DNA from: Gammaproteobacteria bacterium
Lineage (GTDB): Bacteria > Pseudomonadota > Gammaproteobacteria > Burkholderiales > Burkholderiaceae_C
Reading direction: 5' to 3'
NCBI GenBank assembly: GCA_018828125.1
Contig: JAHJWB010000019.1
Span: 1 to 64,000, forward strand
Length of the DNA: 64,000 bases
Shown here: positions 53,206-64,000 of the stretch, one piece after another
Layout: every line of letters starts with the position of its first letter
Position numbering within the stretch: the stretch's first letter is position 1
Notes under the pieces: model-generated
Seen by the model: the letters and a program-made list of their open reading frames with translations, nothing else
The model's database searches: none
Told to the model about the DNA's origin: nothing
Position numbers and translations under genes: made by a program

Positions 53206-54027
53206 ATGGAAAAATCTTTTTTGACAATGCGGTACTACGAGACGTACTACTACGCGAATATCGTCCACAACGTCCTAAGTGATCCGTTCCCGTACATCAG
53301 GCACGTGCATAGCTGGTACGAGGATCGGGAGCAGATGTTCCTCACTCCCTTCCCCAAATGGAGCGTTCTTCATGATTTCGCCGAGTACTCCATCCGATTG
53401 TTGATCGACGAGCAGGACGGGAGCAGCGCGGTGGACAGGCTCGCGGCAAATGCCAAGGCAGACCTTTGGATTGATCACGCGATGCGCCATCACGCCATGA
53501 AGCCCGAAGGCTTTCGGCGTTGGGCCGCAGGACAAGGAATAGATCTCGCCGACGTTAATGAAGATGATATTTACTCGTATTACGAGGAGCTCAATCTAAC
53601 GGGCGAGGTGTCCGAACTGGTCGAACACTTGGCGAATGAAGTCTTCTATGTGCTCTTCAACAATCGAGGACTGCTCGCCAGCCTGAATGACTTGGTGGCC
53701 GGGGTCGTGCGCGATCTAGGCCCTCTCGATTGCACCCATGAAAACTCGACTTCGCTAGAAACTACTGGGCGTCTCAAACGCGTGGCGATACCCAAATGGG
53801 TTCAGAGAGCTGTTCTATATCGCGACAAGGGGCTGTGCGCCTCCTGCTCCGCAGACATCAGCGGCCTGATCAACTCGCAGCCAGACAACCACTACGACCA
53901 CATCGTGCCTCTCGCTCAACACGGCATCAATGACGTCACCAACATCCAACTACTCTGCAGCGCTTGCAACCTAAAGAAAGGGCGGCAGCCCTTGCCACCT
54001 TCAGATCGCTATCTATCCTGGTACTGA
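53206..54027 (+). CDS. HNH endonuclease, divergent from the Druantia-like operon
   Basis: 273 aa from the ATG at 53206 (AGAGGGG 5 nt upstream; the frame opens earlier at 53041 without good signals). The C-terminal about 70 residues are an HNH nuclease with CASC, NHYDHIVPLAQHGINDVTNI and LCSACNLKKG, i.e. two zinc CxxC pairs and the catalytic His. The N-terminal 200 residues are helical, acidic and unassigned. It faces away from druH across 278 bp that must hold both promoters. It may be an effector of the same system or an independent defence gene. Confidence 0.85.
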   Translation: MEKSFLTMRYYETYYYANIVHNVLSDPFPYIRHVHSWYEDREQMFLTPFPKWSVLHDFAEYSIRLLIDEQDGSSAVDRLAANAKADLWIDHAMRHHAMKPEGFRRWAAGQGIDLADVNEDDIYSYYEELNLTGEVSELVEHLANEVFYVLFNNRGLLASLNDLVAGVVRDLGPLDCTHENSTSLETTGRLKRVAIPKWVQRAVLYRDKGLCASCSADISGLINSQPDNHYDHIVPLAQHGINDVTNIQLLCSACNLKKGRQPLPPSDRYLSWY

Positions 54028-54775
54028 ATCACCTCAACACCATGTTTACGAACAAACGAAACGGCCTAGATTCTTACGCTCGCCGCTTCGCAGCCCGTTT
54101 CCAACGCTACCGTCGGACAAGTCAATACGATGGACTGGCATGCGTTACACCATACTGGCCTCGTTTGGGTCTACCCAAATCTAACTTAACGCGCCCTTTT
54201 GAAATTGCTCGACAAGCAACCGCCATCTTCTTCCACCAAGCCCCGACAAAATAGCCCACGCCAAGGCGTCGTCAGCCTCCTGTCGCCTGCGCGACGTGAT
54301 GCGCATTTCGGCTCATCGCTTCCCAAGCCAAGTCCACCTAGGCGGCCGGGCATGCGGATGGTCCAACGCCAAGCTCTAAGCATGTAGCAAAGAACCGGCA
54401 CGCTACCGAAGAGCAACGCCACAGCCCTGACACCGTACTCGTTGTAAACGTCATTGGGAGAGCCTCTCCATGTCAACGGTGTCGCCCGCGCAGTATCGAT
54501 GCTGCGCATGTCGCAAGAACGGGACATTGTGGGATTTAGACACACCACCAATTGAGCTATCTTTTAGTGCTAAGCCATTGTTTTACAAGGTGTTTTTTAG
54601 CCAAACCGGGATCAACTGAGGAAGAAAGACTGTGGCCTGGGGCGAAATCGAACAACTGGCGAGCGTCTCCCGCAAGCAGATACGCAATTGCAAGTTGAGT
54701 GGCGTGGAATTGCAAGTTGAATGGCGTTCCGCATCAATTTCCCACAGCAAACTCCCCGTGATAAATCGCCTAGGT
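54028..54775. other. Gene-free region between the defence island and groES
   Basis: About 750 bp without a recognisable gene. Minus- and plus-strand ORFs here lack family features. It probably contains the right boundary of the mobile DNA. Two near-identical 20-bp direct repeats lie at 54686-54705 and 54708-54727. A TAGCTCAATTGGTGG string read on the minus strand near 54545-54565 resembles a tRNA D-arm, but no cloverleaf follows. Confidence 0.5.
54686..54727. repeat. Two 20-bp direct repeats, 22-bp period
   Basis: AATTGCAAGTTGAGTGGCGT (54686-54705) and AATTGCAAGTTGAATGGCGT (54708-54727) differ at one base. Tandem 20-22 bp sites of this sort are what transposase-binding sites in Tn7-like or IS21-like ends look like; the assignment is not proven. 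Confidence 0.6.
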
Positions 54776-54802
54776 CTTGAAACGGTCATGAATGCCCGTA
54801 TC
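54776..54802 (+). promoter_or_regulatory. Heat-shock (sigma-32 type) promoter of groESL
   Basis: CTTGAAA (54776-54782) and CCCGTATC (54795-54802) separated by 12 bp match the sigma-32 pattern CTTGAAA / CCCCATNT. It lies just before the CIRCE element and 121 bp before groES. Confidence 0.7.
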
Positions 54803-54803
54803 A

Positions 54804-54830
54804 TTAGCACTCACCACAGACGAGTGCTAA
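54804..54830. promoter_or_regulatory. CIRCE operator for HrcA
   Basis: TTAGCACTC-N9-GAGTGCTAA is a perfect match to the CIRCE consensus, located between the sigma-32-like promoter and groES. Dual control by HrcA repression and sigma-32 activation is therefore expected. Confidence 0.93.
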
Positions 54831-54922
54831 CACCACGCCGCCTGTCGGAAGTTTGGTAGTGCTCGGATGTCCGGGCACTTGTTTGAGTCCGTCAGCTTTT
54901 TACTGAAAACAGGAGCATTGCA

Positions 54923-55213
54923 ATGAACCTTCGCCCTCTGCACGATCGCGTGATCGTCAAGCGTATCGAAAGCGAAACCACGACCGCCTCCGGCATCGTG
55001 ATCCCTGACAACGCCGCTGAAAAGCCCGATCAAGGTGAAGTGCTGGCCGTCGGCCCCGGCAAGAAGAACGACAAGGGCGACGTGATGGCCCTGAACGTGA
55101 AGGTCGGCGACCGCGTTCTGTTCGGCAAGTACTCGGGCCAGACCGTCAAGGTCAACGGCGACGAGCTGCTGGTCATGAAGGAAGACGATCTGTTCGCAGT
55201 GGTTGAGAAGTAA
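54923..55213 (+). CDS. groES: Co-chaperonin GroES
   Basis: A 96-aa GroES ([20 protein letters not shown]; the mobile loop with [40 protein letters not shown]). Seven copies cap the GroEL cylinder in protein folding. An AGGAG-like site (ACAGGAGC) precedes the ATG. It is the first gene of the groESL operon under CIRCE and sigma-32 control. Confidence 0.98.
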   Translation: MNLRPLHDRVIVKRIESETTTASGIVIPDNAAEKPDQGEVLAVGPGKKNDKGDVMALNVKVGDRVLFGKYSGQTVKVNGDELLVMKEDDLFAVVEK

Positions 55214-55242
55214 TTTCTCCCCTCTCCCTTACTCATCTTTTA

Positions 55243-55284
55243 ATAGCTGTTAACGCTTACTGGGTAAGCGATAACAGCCAATTT
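55243..55284. repeat. Hairpin repeat element between groES and groEL
   Basis: GCTGTTA-A-CGCTTAC (55246-55260) pairs with GTAAGCG-A-TAACAGC (55264-55278) around a TGG loop, then GCCAATTT follows. A related copy is at 58392-58434. It could stabilise or attenuate the groESL mRNA between the two genes. Confidence 0.8.
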
Positions 55285-55286
55285 GA

Positions 55287-56960
<1,674 letters not shown>

Positions 56961-57015
56961 TTGCCCGGCCTTTACCGGTAGGCCCCAGGGCCGATCGGTG
57001 ACAACGCCAACAATA

Positions 57016-57049
57016 AACCCCGCAGGCTGCAAGGCCTGCGGGGTTTTTT
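57016..57049 (+). terminator. Rho-independent terminator of groESL
   Basis: CCCCGCAGGC (57018-57027) pairs with GCCTGCGGGG (57034-57043) around a 6-nt loop and is followed by TTTTTT. It lies 57 bp after the groEL stop. Confidence 0.93.
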
Positions 57050-57358
57050 CATGGGCCGTCGGGCGCTTCGATTCCCAGCACCCTGCGAGTTGTCACCTCG
57101 GAATGGGCTCCGTGCAGGCCTTCTCCACGATGTCGTGCAATTTGCCGTTTCGCCCTCTATAGCGGATATCTGCAGTTAACACTTCCCAACAATTCGTAAA
57201 CCATCTCATTTTCATCAGGCATTGCGGCTGCATATACAGGTATTGTTATCTCTGGATACACTTCTCCGCGCTTCCTCCCCTTTCCGCATGGCAAAGGGCT
57301 TGCTGACGGTCTCTTCATCGCGCCCCGTCTCGGAGCATTTACCTTCCCCCCGAATTCC
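57050..57358. other. 309-bp intergenic region upstream of the roadblock gene
   Basis: No gene was recognised. It should contain the promoter of the gene at 57359; the ATATACAGGTATTGTTATC stretch near 57230 is AT-rich, but no confident -35/-10 pair was assigned. Confidence 0.4.
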
Positions 57359-58222
57359 ATGGCGCTCATACCTCCTACCGTCACCGTTCTCGACCTCACC
57401 GCTCGGCTTGGGCTTCATTCGCTGGCCCAGCTGGGCGTGGCCAATGCCTCGGGGCCAGGCCCCTGGCTACAGATTCCTCTTACAGATGCCTCGGTGGCGC
57501 CGCTGGTGGACTGGCTGCGCCCCACCAACGCTAAGGAGCTGCGCCTGCCTTCTCCGCAAAGCGCCGCCATCATCTTGCTGGTGGGCCCGGGGTCGGTGAA
57601 CCTGGTGCGTTCCACGCTCGAATGGCTTGCGCCCCAGAAGCCCGCCGTCGTCTGGGCGTTTCTGATGCCCAACGCGGTGATGGAAGAGTCGATCTTCAAA
57701 GCGGCGCCGCCTGCTCAGATGGCACGCACCCATGTTTACCAGTTGCCTGACAGCAACCCGCAAACCCTCTGGTTCATTCTGATGGAGCAGCTGGGCAAGC
57801 TGAGCGTCATGGATGATCTGGCCCTTCAGCAAACCCGAAACCCCAACGAAACAAACGATATGAGTTCCAACCTGAAGCAGTGCATGGACGCCGCAATGAC
57901 TATTGATGGCGCGACTGCCGTGGCACTGGTCGACTACCGCAGCGGCATGTGCCTGGCACAAGCCGGTGGCGGCATGAATCTGGACCTGGCGGCAGCGGGC
58001 AACACGGAAGTAGTGCGTGCCAAGCTCAAGACCATGGAGACGCTGGGCCTGCGCCGCGGCATCGAAGACATACTGATCACGCTGGGTGACCAGTACCACC
58101 TGATTCGCCTGGTGCCCAACAACCTTGGCCTGTTCCTGTACCTGGTGCTGGACAAGGCCAAGGGCAACCTGGCACTGGCACGCTACAAGCTGACGGACAT
58201 TGAGCGTTCGCTCAAAGTTTAA
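57359..58222 (+). CDS. Two-part protein with C-terminal roadblock/LC7 domain
   Basis: 287 aa. The C-terminal part (from about M168, MSSNLKQCMDAAMTIDGATA; ALVDYRSGMCLAQAGGGMNL; MLGLRRG-like loop; YHLIRLVPNNLGLFLYLVLD) is a roadblock/LC7 domain of the type that partners small GTPases or regulates motility and polarity. The N-terminal part (about 1-165) has no family I recognise (ILLVGPGSVNLVRSTLEWL). Both parts are in one frame without a stop; ATG codon M168 could also serve as an internal start yielding the 120-aa domain alone. It stands alone between two terminator-like structures. Confidence 0.75.
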   Translation: MALIPPTVTVLDLTARLGLHSLAQLGVANASGPGPWLQIPLTDASVAPLVDWLRPTNAKELRLPSPQSAAIILLVGPGSVNLVRSTLEWLAPQKPAVVWAFLMPNAVMEESIFKAAPPAQMARTHVYQLPDSNPQTLWFILMEQLGKLSVMDDLALQQTRNPNETNDMSSNLKQCMDAAMTIDGATAVALVDYRSGMCLAQAGGGMNLDLAAAGNTEVVRAKLKTMETLGLRRGIEDILITLGDQYHLIRLVPNNLGLFLYLVLDKAKGNLALARYKLTDIERSLKV

Positions 58223-58277
58223 GCAAACACAGCACCCTTGGTGCCCTGCGTGGGCCCCACCGCAGCCCCAACAAATC

Positions 58278-58309
58278 AGCCTGCAGACCTTTCGGATTGC
58301 AGGCTTTTG
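58278..58309 (+). terminator. Rho-independent terminator after the roadblock gene
   Basis: GCCTGCA (58279-58285) pairs with TGCAGGC (58298-58304), followed by TTTTGTG. It lies 56 bp after the stop of the roadblock gene. Confidence 0.8.
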
Positions 58310-58391
58310 TGTTGGTGGTGGTCACAAAGGACTGACACCAAGGCGTACGCAGTAGAGTGCCGATGGAATCGCCGGATATACTACACTTTTG

Positions 58392-58434
58392 ATAGCGCCA
58401 TACGCTTACTGCATAAGCGGCAGGAGCCAAATTT
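58392..58434. repeat. Hairpin repeat element, second copy
   Basis: ATAGC, then CGCTTA (58403-58408) pairing with TAAGCG (58414-58419), then GCCAAATTT. It aligns with the copy at 55243-55284 over its whole length. It is placed 18 bp past the eda stop, where it may act as a bidirectional mRNA end. Confidence 0.75.
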
Positions 58435-58452
58435 ACCCCAAACCAATAGAAA

Positions 58453-59108
58453 TCACAGTGCCGTGCGGAGCGCCTGCGTAGCATGCGCCAATTCAGTGAT
58501 GCGTGCCCAGTCGCCTGACCGCACCGCATCCGCAGGCGTCATCCACGAACCGCCCACGCAGCGCACGTTGGGCAGTGCTAGGTAATTGGCGGCTGTGGTG
58601 TTGGTAATGCCGCCCGTGGGGCAAAAGCTGACTTGGCCAAAAGGGCTGGACCAAGACTTCAGCAGCGGAATCCCCCCGACTGCCTCTGCCGGGAACAGCT
58701 TGAGGAACGTGAACCCGTCCGCCAAAGCCGTCATGATTTCACTGGACGTGGCCACACCCGGCAACAAAGGCAGGTTCAGCCCCTTGCAAGCGCTGCCCAC
58801 TGCCGACGTGTAACCCGGGCTCACCGCAAAACGCGCACCCGCCTCGCTGGCGCGGCGGGCGTCATCGGCGTTGAGCACCGTGCCCACGCCCACCACCGCT
58901 TCCGGCAGATTGCGCGCAATGGTTTCAATGGAGGGCAGGCCCGCGGCGGTGCGCAACGTCACCTCCAGGACCTTCACGCCACCAGCCAGCAAGGCCTCGG
59001 CCAGGGGCAGCGCGTCTTCCACCCGGTCGATCACGATAACGGGGATGACGGGGCCGTGGCTGGCGATATCGAGAGGATTCATGGGAGTAGAAGAGGAGGT
59101 GGAAGAGG

Positions 59109-59118
<10 letters not shown>
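58453..59118 (-). CDS. eda: KDPG/KHG aldolase (Entner-Doudoroff)
   Basis: A 221-aa class I aldolase that splits 2-keto-3-deoxy-6-phosphogluconate into pyruvate and glyceraldehyde 3-phosphate. [11 protein letters not shown] carries the catalytic Glu, [12 protein letters not shown] the loop, and [14 protein letters not shown] the Schiff-base Lys; PTGGI binds phosphate. The ATG at 59118 has AAGGAG 7 nt upstream and overlaps the edd end by 10 nt; the alternative M13 at 59082 lacks this. It is co-transcribed with edd. Confidence 0.96.
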
Positions 59119-60878
<1,760 letters not shown>

Positions 60879-60964
60879 GGGATGCTCCATCGGTGGGTCG
60901 GCCGGGTAGCCTGCCGTTATTTGAGGCCCTAGAATGTAACTCGATAACCACCCCACATCAAGCC

Positions 60965-61873
60965 ATGACCTTGCAAACCCTGCCTTTGCCGCCCTCCGAA
61001 CTAGGAGAATCGCCCTTTTGGCACCCCCAGGAAAACTGCCTTTACTGGTGTGACATACAGGGTTTTGCTGTCCATGCGTGGACACCCGCCACTGGGCAGC
61101 ACCGACAATGGCCCATGCCCAGCGAGCCCGGCTGCTGCGCCCCTGCGCCACAGGGCCAGTTGGTAATTGGGTTACGTGATGGCTTCTACTTGTTGGACAC
61201 CACTACAGGCGCCCTGGCCTGCCTGGCCCTGCTGCCCCCCGCACAGCATGACACCCAGGTGCTGCGCCTGAACGACGGGCGCTGCGATACGGCGGGGCGT
61301 TTCTGGGCGGGCTCGGTGATTACCCCCCGCACAGCGCCCAAGGCAGCGCTGTGGTGCCTGGAAGCAGCCATTGACGGCGGCTTTGGCGTGCGCCACATGG
61401 CTGGCGATAACTTCACAGCCAACGGCTTGGCTTTTAGCCCCGACAACCGCACGATGTACTGGTCGAACACTCCGGAGCACCGCATCGACCGTTTCGATTT
61501 CGATGTCACCAGCGGCGCTATCAGCAACCGCGATCTCTGGGTGCAGTTTGACCGCAAGGTGGAAGACCAACCCTACAGCGGCCGGCCTGATGGTGCTGCG
61601 GTGGATGTAGAGGGCAACTATTGGGTGGCGATGTATGAGGGGGCGTGCGTTTTGCAGATTTCGCCTTCGGGCGATGTGTTGCAGCGTATCCCGGTGCCGG
61701 TGCAGTGCCCGACCATGGTGTGTTTTGGAGGGGATGATTTGCGGACGTTGTATGTCACGTCGGCGCGGGCGGGGAGGCCGGCGGATGAACAAGAGGCAGA
61801 CGTGCCGGCGGGGTCGTTGTTCAGCACACGGTTGCCAGTGGCGGGATTGCCCGTGAACTTTTTCAAAATTTGA
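60965..61873 (+). CDS. SMP-30/gluconolactonase family protein
   Basis: A 302-aa beta-propeller lactonase from the ATG at 60965. The family's metal ligands can be placed: E in [11 protein letters not shown] in [12 protein letters not shown] and D in [15 protein letters not shown]. It hydrolyses a sugar lactone such as gluconolactone, feeding gluconate and the Entner-Doudoroff enzymes encoded divergently. The shared 86-bp region probably coordinates the two units. Confidence 0.88.
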   Translation: MTLQTLPLPPSELGESPFWHPQENCLYWCDIQGFAVHAWTPATGQHRQWPMPSEPGCCAPAPQGQLVIGLRDGFYLLDTTTGALACLALLPPAQHDTQVLRLNDGRCDTAGRFWAGSVITPRTAPKAALWCLEAAIDGGFGVRHMAGDNFTANGLAFSPDNRTMYWSNTPEHRIDRFDFDVTSGAISNRDLWVQFDRKVEDQPYSGRPDGAAVDVEGNYWVAMYEGACVLQISPSGDVLQRIPVPVQCPTMVCFGGDDLRTLYVTSARAGRPADEQEADVPAGSLFSTRLPVAGLPVNFFKI

Positions 61874-61954
61874 GCCAGCGCAGAACACAACCCCAAGCGT
61901 CGGCTCAGACGTAGTTGATCGTTCTAAACATTCGCGAGTGGAATCGCTTTTGCG

Positions 61955-62245
61955 TCACCCTCGCCGAGAAGTGGCGAAGGTATAGGCTCCCGCCAGCAGA
62001 AGCAGCAATCCCATAACCCCGGTGCCGATAGCGACACCATGGATGCCCAGATGGGTGAACATCAGTTCTTGAGCCCATCCCCATCGCCCAGTAAAGGGCC
62101 GCGTGGATGGCTGGCGGTACTCCAACAATCCTAGTAGCACTGTACAAAGCCCGACACCCGCCATTGCCCAACCTCTTTGTTTGGCGTTGAAAGGTCGCTG
62201 CAAATCGTTATCAACACTCACTGTTTTCCCCCGCTCTGACTGCAT
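61955..62245 (-). CDS. Small two-helix membrane protein, hypothetical
   Basis: 96 aa. Two hydrophobic segments (about 27-42, WAMAGVGLCTVLLGLL, and about 69-90, HGVAIGTGVMGLLLLLAGAY) suggest a small inner-membrane protein. Its start lies within the end of the AGE epimerase gene (28-nt overlap), so it is probably translated from the same transcript. No family was recognised. Confidence 0.55.
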   Translation of the reverse strand: MQSERGKTVSVDNDLQRPFNAKQRGWAMAGVGLCTVLLGLLEYRQPSTRPFTGRWGWAQELMFTHLGIHGVAIGTGVMGLLLLLAGAYTFATSRRG

Positions 62246-63495
62246 CTGGCCTGGGTCTTGTTCTCTGACTCTGCTTCAAGCATCGCGAGCACATCAAAAC
62301 ACGCCCCCATGTTGTGATAGTCCACCTTCCCCGCATTGCTCTTCTCGCGCGTCGTGTTGCGGTTGTCGCGGTGCAGGATGCGAAACCACGCGCCGTGGTC
62401 GTGGTCCACAAAATGCTCCCAGCAGTAGGCCCAGATGCGGTCGTACCACTGCCAGTAGCGGTCATCCCCTGTGTGCACCGCCAGCATCGCAGCGGCGGCC
62501 AGGCTTTCGGCTTGCACCCAGTGGTATTTGCCGTCGTCGCAGATGCGGCCGTCGGGCGCCATGCCGTAGTAGATGCCACCGTGCTCGGCATCCCAGCCTT
62601 TGACGATAGCGGTGTCGAATAGCCGCTGCGCACACGGCAGATGCCATTCGGCGGGGAAGAACTCGTCCAGCTGCAGCAGCAGCTTGGCCCACTCGGTCTG
62701 ATGGCCGATCTGGTAGCCCCAGGGGCGGAAGATGTTGCTGCGGTCATCGCGGTTGTAGTCCCAGTCCACCGACCAGTCGGCATGGAAATGCTCCCACACC
62801 CAGCCCTCGGCGGCGGGGGCATTCGCGCGGTCTGACAAAGCCGCTTGCCGCTGGCAGATGCCTTGCGCAAGTTGTTCGGCGCGATCGATGTAGCGGCGCT
62901 CACCCGTGGCGCGAAAGGCCGAGATCAGGGCTTCGCAGGCGTGCATGTTGGCATTCTGGCCGCGATAGCGGGTCAGTTGCCACTGCGGATTCGCCTCATC
63001 GGCATAGACACCCGCAGTGGGTTGCCAGAAATGCTGCTCGGCCGTGTCAAACGCCTGAGCCAGCCACTCGCGGGCTTCGGGAACGCCTGCTTCAAATGCA
63101 CGCGCATAGGCCAGCAGGACAAAGGCCATGCCGTAGCAATGGCGCGTAGCGTCCACCACAGTAGCGCGGCCCTCTTGCCAGTCGATCAACCAGGCGTAGC
63201 CGCCCGTGGCCGGATCGAGGAAGGCCGTGCGCAAAAACTGCAGCGCGTGCCGCATGCCGTCTTGATAGCGCGCCTCACCCGTGGTGCGGTAGAGCATGGC
63301 GTGCGTGACCACGAAGCGCGTGGCGCTGACGAGGTGGCGCGTGCGGGTGTCGTACACCGTGCCATCGTCCAGAAAGAAGTGGTACTGGCCCCCATTCGGG
63401 TCGGTGGCCACGGGGTCATAGAAAGCCATGGTCTGGCGCATGTGGGCGCGCAGGAAGTCGCTGGACCGGAAGTCCGGCCGGGGAGGAATCGCCAT
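62218..63495 (-). CDS. AGE family epimerase/isomerase
   Basis: A 425-aa (alpha/alpha)6-barrel protein of the N-acylglucosamine 2-epimerase/YihS group. RGQNANMHACEALISAFRAT, WGYQIGHQTEWAKLLLQL and KYHWVQAESLAAAAML carry the conserved His, Glu and Arg of the active site. The ATG at 63495 has AGGAG 9 nt upstream and is preferred over that at 63516. It probably interconverts a hexose such as mannose and fructose or glucose; next to pgi this fits entry of sugars into glycolysis and the Entner-Doudoroff route. Confidence 0.88.
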   Translation of the reverse strand: MAIPPRPDFRSSDFLRAHMRQTMAFYDPVATDPNGGQYHFFLDDGTVYDTRTRHLVSATRFVVTHAMLYRTTGEARYQDGMRHALQFLRTAFLDPATGGYAWLIDWQEGRATVVDATRHCYGMAFVLLAYARAFEAGVPEAREWLAQAFDTAEQHFWQPTAGVYADEANPQWQLTRYRGQNANMHACEALISAFRATGERRYIDRAEQLAQGICQRQAALSDRANAPAAEGWVWEHFHADWSVDWDYNRDDRSNIFRPWGYQIGHQTEWAKLLLQLDEFFPAEWHLPCAQRLFDTAIVKGWDAEHGGIYYGMAPDGRICDDGKYHWVQAESLAAAAMLAVHTGDDRYWQWYDRIWAYCWEHFVDHDHGAWFRILHRDNRNTTREKSNAGKVDYHNMGACFDVLAMLEAESENKTQARCSQSGGKQ

Positions 63496-63591
63496 CGTGT
63501 GTATCTCCTGCTCCATCAGACATCGACCTGAACCCCTCTGGTTGCAGGCCCTGGAGCGCGCGATCTGGTGCCGGCGCTGCCTCTTATTGGT

Positions 63592-64000
63592 TTAGTTGTC
63601 CGCAGTGCCGCGCAACCAGCTCAACAGGCCCGCGGTGGAGCCATCGAGCCCCTTGGCATCGCCACTACCCAACCGCGCTTCAATGTCTTTGGCCAGCACC
63701 TTGCCCAACTCGACACCCCACTGATCAAAGCTGTTGATGCCCCACAGGCTGCCACTTACAAACACGCGGTGTTCTTGCAGCGCAATCAGTGCGCCCAGCG
63801 ATGCGGGGGTGAGCGCATCCAGTAGCAGGAAGGTGCTGGGGCGGTTGCCCGGGAAGTGGCGGTGGCCGTCCTCGCCCTCCTTACCCACCATCAGCGCCTG
63901 CGCCTGCGCCAGGGCGTTGGCCAGAAGCTTGTTGTGGTGGCCTGGCAGCGGGTGCGTGGGCTGGCGCACGGCGATGAGCTCCAGCGGCAGCACATCGTTG
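63592..64000 (-). CDS. pgi: Glucose-6-phosphate isomerase, partial (C-terminal part)
   Basis: The 3' part of pgi, open at the window edge: about 135 residues ending ...AGLLSWLRGTADN. HRHFPGNRPSTFLLLDALTP, LGALIALQEHRVFVSGSLWG and INSFDQWGVELGKVLAKDIE are the C-terminal PGI signature, with the active-site Lys in GVELGKVLA and His in the PTHPLPGHHNKLL region. It interconverts glucose 6-phosphate and fructose 6-phosphate. It lies upstream of the AGE epimerase on the same strand. Confidence 0.95.
   Translation of the reverse strand, partial: NDVLPLELIAVRQPTHPLPGHHNKLLANALAQAQALMVGKEGEDGHRHFPGNRPSTFLLLDALTPASLGALIALQEHRVFVSGSLWGINSFDQWGVELGKVLAKDIEARLGSGDAKGLDGSTAGLLSWLRGTADN

Larger units (their letters stand above)
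31025..54027 (+). mobile_element. Tn7-like transposon with defence cargo (boundaries not resolved)
   Basis: The tnsA-tnsB-tnsC-tniQ-tniQ operon stands at the left, and a run of defence genes with no core-genome function follows up to the HNH endonuclease, after which the heat-shock groESL operon begins. In Tn7 the tnsA side is next to one transposon end and cargo fills the rest, which fits. I could not find matching terminal repeats or a target duplication, so the listed coordinates are only the gene span. Confidence 0.5.

Noticed and set aside
37546..54027. DISARM system
   Set aside because: Two methyltransferases are suggestive, but no drmA, drmB or drmC (PLD nuclease) gene is present; the helicase with zinc knuckles and 2102 residues fits DruE better.
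54186..54551. 121-aa minus-strand ORF between HNH and groES
   Set aside because: No recognisable domain, no ribosome site and mixed composition; probably chance.
54545..54565. tRNA-like string on the minus strand (TAGCTCAATTGGTGG)
   Set aside because: Resembles a D-arm only; no anticodon arm, T-arm or acceptor stem can be folded from the surrounding bases.

Overview
The window looks like a chromosome segment of a high-GC betaproteobacterium of the family Comamonadaceae (Acidovorax-like). Grounds: the edd-eda / SMP-30 lactonase / AGE epimerase / pgi sugar block, a groES-groEL operon with a perfect CIRCE element, and a hairpin element (CGCTTA...TAAGCG, with GCCA and ATTT after it) that I associate with intergenic DNA of that family. 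The taxon is inferred from gene content only.

Layout. (1) 1-7657, minus strand: a tight nine-gene operon running cysC - Asp/Asn beta-hydroxylase - sulfotransferase - GNAT - three paralogous phage-tail-collar proteins - second sulfotransferase - a giant secreted DUF4347 protein that leaves the window. It looks like a secreted fibre or adhesin system with its own modification enzymes, and is the strongest candidate for an undescribed system. (2) 8218-20762: an AraC regulator, an RsbQ-type alpha/beta hydrolase with its PAS partner, then c-di-GMP and phosphorelay genes (REC-PAS-PAS-GGDEF-EAL; a CHASE hybrid kinase with two REC and one Hpt; a REC-GGDEF cyclase). (3) 20798-30100: an accessory patch with a short tyrosine recombinase, a Gabija-like pair coupled to a 3'-altered HU gene, fragments of a nuclease and of gloA, an intact nemA-nemR-yciI electrophile-response block with a near-perfect operator, and an IS256-family element with a nonsense mutation and an 8-bp target duplication. 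(4) 30106-36651: an XRE/gp16-type pair, then a Tn7-like transposition module tnsA-tnsB-tnsC-tniQ-tniQ. (5) 37316-54027: its likely cargo, a defence block of RHH protein, C5 methyltransferase, large N6 adenine methyltransferase, NERD-UvrD helicase, a 2102-aa DruE-like helicase, a DruH-like protein and an HNH endonuclease. (6) 54776-64000: core genes groES, groEL, a roadblock/LC7 protein, eda, edd, SMP-30 lactonase, a small membrane protein, AGE epimerase and the 3' part of pgi.

How the parts work together. CysC could supply PAPS to the two sulfotransferases of region 1, while the hydroxylase and GNAT add other modifications to the tail-collar or DUF4347 products; this is inference from operon structure. 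Region 2 turns sensory input into phosphorelay and c-di-GMP output. Regions 3-5 are horizontally mobile anti-phage material with two independent defence systems (Gabija-like and Druantia-like) and the transposition genes that probably carried the second. No rRNA, tRNA or CRISPR array was found by eye.
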